A program made the position numbers and the translations under genes. The notes beneath the pieces were generated by a model. That model did no database searches and was not told the DNA's origin. It saw nothing but the letters and a program-made list of their open reading frames with translations. DNA of 17,012 bases, from NCBI GenBank assembly GCA_021204765.1, contig JAJPYU010000229.1:1-17012 (forward strand). Direction: 5' to 3'. The stretch comes from Clostridiales bacterium (GTDB lineage Bacteria; Bacillota; Clostridia; Lachnospirales; Lachnospiraceae). Every line of letters begins with the position of its first letter. Position 1 is the stretch's first letter. Below, in pieces: positions 14,524 through 17,012 of this stretch.

Positions 14524-17012
14524 ATGAGATCGGGTCGTGGTATCACAGCTAAGATAAAATTCAGGCTGGCCGCCTGCATCGTCGCAGCGGCAGTAGTGCT
14601 CTGCGGATTCCCAGCGTCAGGATTGGCAGAAGAGCCTGTTCAGGAAGATTACGGGGATGGATTCACTCAAAATAATGGTATGGATGAAGAGGCTCGGTAT
14701 GAGGGAGAAGAAGCTGTTGTGTCAGAGGATACAGAAGAGTCCGACATAACGGTGGAAACGGAAGATACCGGCTTGTCAGATGAGACGGAAGAGTCCGGTT
14801 TATCCGATGAGACGGAAGAGACCGGCTTGTCGGATGAGACAGCAGAATCCGTATTAGCAGAAGAGGCGGATGAGCCGGGTTTAGCAGAGGGAGCGGAAAA
14901 GTCAGGCTTAGCAGAGGGGACGGAAGACTATACAGTGGCAGAGTGCCTGGACGACCCGCTTTTAGATGAAGAGCCTGAGATCAGTACCTGCAGCGTGGGA
15001 GATTCCTTTACTGTTGATGGCATCACATACACTTATGAGAATTTTTACCTGTACATCAGAAATAAGAGCGGCACTTTGAGAGCCAATATTTCTCCTTATC
15101 ATGACAGCGATCCGACTGATGCAGATGCTGAGAATTTTGTCAGGACTACAACCACTGATGGAAATATTACCGATGTATTAAATTATACTGACAATGGGCA
15201 GACATATCACCTGATCCCGGTCAGTTATTTTGATAATGCCCTGTCAGCTGATGAATATAAATTTAATGAACACTATACCTCATATTGTCCATTTCAATAT
15301 GTACCCAATGCCAATACAACGGCAAGTTTTGAAGCGGCAACAGGGGAGGCATCTTACTATTCTATAACAGTAGATGGTGTTACCAGCTGGTATGTGAGGG
15401 TGCAGGACACAGGCTCATATTCTGCGAACACGACATATGGTGACCTGGGATGCGCACGCTCTAATATCTACTATAATGAAAGCGAGTCCGCGACTACCGT
15501 ATCCGGTGATACCTTTGAGGATAATGGTACGACCTATCAATATGAGCATTTCTATCTCTATCTTTTTAATGAGAATGATGTGGCAAGAGCAAATTTCTCG
15601 CCCTGGGCAGATTCAACATCGGCAGCGAATGATCCCACAAACTTCAGGATCACAAAAATGGGGATAGATGATGCGCTTTCATATACAGATGCCAATGGCA
15701 AGGTTTATCATTTGATCCCGATATCCTATTTCGAATCTGCATTTGCGTCATCAGACGGATATTCTTTCTATAAGGATTTCTGCCCATTCCATTTTATCCC
15801 CAGTACCAGCTATATACCGACGGGTCAAAGCGCATCGATCACATATGCTGTCAGGGAGGCCTCATACCGTCAGGTGACATTGGAGGATGGGACATGTGTA
15901 TGGTATGTGAGAGTGCAGGATGACGGTACTAATTCTGTTTCAGGCAATGACCTGGGATGGCCTCGCTCTAATATCTTCTACGTCGGTTCAAATACTGAGA
16001 CAAATAATGTTGGGGAAAAAATTACAGACACCAATGGAGTGACTTATACCTATGAGTATTTATACCTCTACCTCTGGAACAATAACAATAAAGAAAAGGC
16101 AGATTTCTCGCCCTGGGCGAAGGATGAACTGATCGCAGAAGACAGCGATAATTTTGTAAAGACCTACTATGGAATCTCTGATGCGCTGACATTTACGGAT
16201 ACAGACGGCGAAGTATATTACCTGATCCCCATAAAGTATTTCACCTCAGCTTTCTCCGGTGAAGATTCCGAGGGATACGTCTTTAATTCCGAGTATACGG
16301 ATTACTGCCCATTCAAATATATACCGGATTCCGAAGTGGGAGATGATGCCTCCCTGAACGAAGCCACCGGAGCTGCCGGATATTATTCAATCACTCTGGA
16401 GGATGGAACAACCAGCTGGTATGTCTGTGTGCAGGATACCTCCGACTACACCAATTCCCGCTCCAATATCTTCTATGATCCCACAGGAATAGTGGTGTTT
16501 GATATGGATGGCGGCAATTCCACATATGGGAGCTTTGATACCAGCGGCTATATGAGCACAAGCCTGTATTATACTGTTGAGTTTAATTACGCCACCGGGG
16601 AGGTCACAATAAATCTGCCCTCAGATGCGGATTTGAACAAGAGCTTTATAGTGGCAGACAATGAGGGCGAAGAAAATGATGTGAAGGCTACTCTTGAGGT
16701 GGAAGACACAGCCGGTTATAAGCTGGTGGGATGGTATGACACTGATAGAAATTATTATGACGTCAGCGGCGGTTCCGTGACTGCCACAGTCAGCATGTCT
16801 GATTACAACGTATTCTACGCTGTCTGGGAAAAGATTTCCGATGATGAGGATGACGACAATGCCGACGGAGAGGATGAGACCCTGCAGCCCACACCGGGAG
16901 ACGGCACGGATACTGACGAGGGCATCGGAAGCGGCAGCGGTGAAGCTGGTGACGGCTCGGATACTGACGAGGGCATCGGAAGCGGCAGCGGTGAAGCTGG
17001 TGACGGCTCGGA
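14524..17012 (+). CDS. Large secreted/surface repeat protein, 3' end outside the window
   Basis: The frame is open for 829 codons and runs off the window. ATG 14524 lies 5 nt after GGGGGTG. Residues 1-35 are a Sec signal peptide (basic start, core LAACIVAAAVVLCGF, likely cut after SGLA). Residues 83-136 hold six acidic 9-residue repeats of the type GLSDETEES. Residues about 156-317, 318-486 and 487-651 are three copies of one domain. Its marks are (E)xFYLYL, FSPWA, YHLIPxSYF, (Y/F)CPFxxIP, WYVxVQD and RSNI(Y/F)Y, with one conserved Cys in CPF. I do not recognise this domain. Residues 655-770 resemble an InlB-type repeat (GYKLVGWYD...YNVFYAVWE). A Gly/Ser/Asp/Glu-rich linker with identical 17-residue repeats follows. 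A wall anchor or further domains would lie beyond the window. Adhesion or a surface role is inference from layout. Confidence 0.85.
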   Translation, partial: MRSGRGITAKIKFRLAACIVAAAVVLCGFPASGLAEEPVQEDYGDGFTQNNGMDEEARYEGEEAVVSEDTEESDITVETEDTGLSDETEESGLSDETEETGLSDETAESVLAEEADEPGLAEGAEKSGLAEGTEDYTVAECLDDPLLDEEPEISTCSVGDSFTVDGITYTYENFYLYIRNKSGTLRANISPYHDSDPTDADAENFVRTTTTDGNITDVLNYTDNGQTYHLIPVSYFDNALSADEYKFNEHYTSYCPFQYVPNANTTASFEAATGEASYYSITVDGVTSWYVRVQDTGSYSANTTYGDLGCARSNIYYNESESATTVSGDTFEDNGTTYQYEHFYLYLFNENDVARANFSPWADSTSAANDPTNFRITKMGIDDALSYTDANGKVYHLIPISYFESAFASSDGYSFYKDFCPFHFIPSTSYIPTGQSASITYAVREASYRQVTLEDGTCVWYVRVQDDGTNSVSGNDLGWPRSNIFYVGSNTETNNVGEKITDTNGVTYTYEYLYLYLWNNNNKEKADFSPWAKDELIAEDSDNFVKTYYGISDALTFTDTDGEVYYLIPIKYFTSAFSGEDSEGYVFNSEYTDYCPFKYIPDSEVGDDASLNEATGAAGYYSITLEDGTTSWYVCVQDTSDYTNSRSNIFYDPTGIVVFDMDGGNSTYGSFDTSGYMSTSLYYTVEFNYATGEVTINLPSDADLNKSFIVADNEGEENDVKATLEVEDTAGYKLVGWYDTDRNYYDVSGGSVTATVSMSDYNVFYAVWEKISDDEDDDNADGEDETLQPTPGDGTDTDEGIGSGSGEAGDGSDTDEGIGSGSGEAGDGS
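14770..14931 (+). repeat. Six-copy 27-nt repeat coding an acidic 9-residue unit
   Basis: The period is 27 nt. The first three units read GLSDETEES, GLSDETEET and GLSDETAES; the later three have drifted to VLAEEADEP, GLAEGAEKS and GLAEGTED. It forms a flexible, strongly negative stalk just after the signal peptide. Confidence 0.85.
14989..16477 (+). repeat. Three tandem copies of an unrecognised domain of about 165 residues
   Basis: The copies end at RSNIYY (15457), RSNIFY (15964) and RSNIFY (16459). They are related at protein level but clearly diverged at DNA level, so the duplication is old. Aromatic residues are very frequent, which suits a beta-rich extracellular fold. Confidence 0.85.
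16897..17012 (+). repeat. 51-bp tandem repeat at the window edge
   Basis: Copy 1 (16897-16947) and copy 2 (16948-16998) encode GDG(T/S)DTDEGIGSGSGEA. They differ only near their first codons, and a third copy begins at 16999 and is cut off. Near-identity at DNA level means recent expansion and probably variable copy number between strains. Confidence 0.9.

Overview
The window looks like chromosomal DNA of a strictly anaerobic, low-to-mid GC Firmicute, most likely a gut Clostridia member of the Lachnospiraceae type. The grounds are an NAD(P)-linked [FeFe]-hydrogenase, the cmk-ispH-S1 cluster with an HI0933-type flavoprotein in front, the lepA-hemW pair, a LUD-domain protein, strong AGGAGG ribosome sites and TTGACA/TATTAT-type promoters. 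Taxonomy is inferred from gene content and style; no database search was possible.

Layout: (1) 1-2902, the 3' end of a GltD-like NAD(P)/FAD oxidoreductase overlapping a complete group A [FeFe]-hydrogenase, closed by a hairpin terminator. (2) 3040-7469, a flavoprotein with its own candidate promoter, then cmk (CMP kinase), ispH (isoprenoid synthesis) and a four-domain S1 protein, with ispH and S1 overlapping by 17 nt, ending at a clear terminator. (3) 7680-11039, lepA and hemW, separated by about 400 nt of folded non-coding DNA. (4) 11109-13103, an SLC13/ArsB-type permease and a cytidylate kinase-like protein in one transcription unit. (5) 13243-13881 on the minus strand, a LUD-domain protein convergent with unit 4. 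(6) 14524-17012, the start of a large secreted or surface protein driven by a near-consensus promoter. It has an acidic 9-residue repeat, three copies of a roughly 165-residue domain I do not recognise, an InlB-like segment and an identical 51-bp tandem repeat that runs off the window.

The core genes are ordinary housekeeping and energy metabolism. The unusual material is of three kinds. First, the intergenic spaces carry related, heavily self-complementary repeats: a pair of roughly 80-nt palindromes at 5386-5466 and 13119-13198, a module A shared by 4401-4459 and 14171-14230, and a module B shared by 9792-9829 and 14315-14353. Between lepA and hemW there is also a 196-nt structure with competing arms and a GAAA-capped stem. 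Second, the ispH stop sits in CTT-TGA, the same slip codon and stop as the RF2 frameshift site, and a +1 shift there would enter exactly the S1 frame. Third, the repeat-built surface protein has no family I can name.
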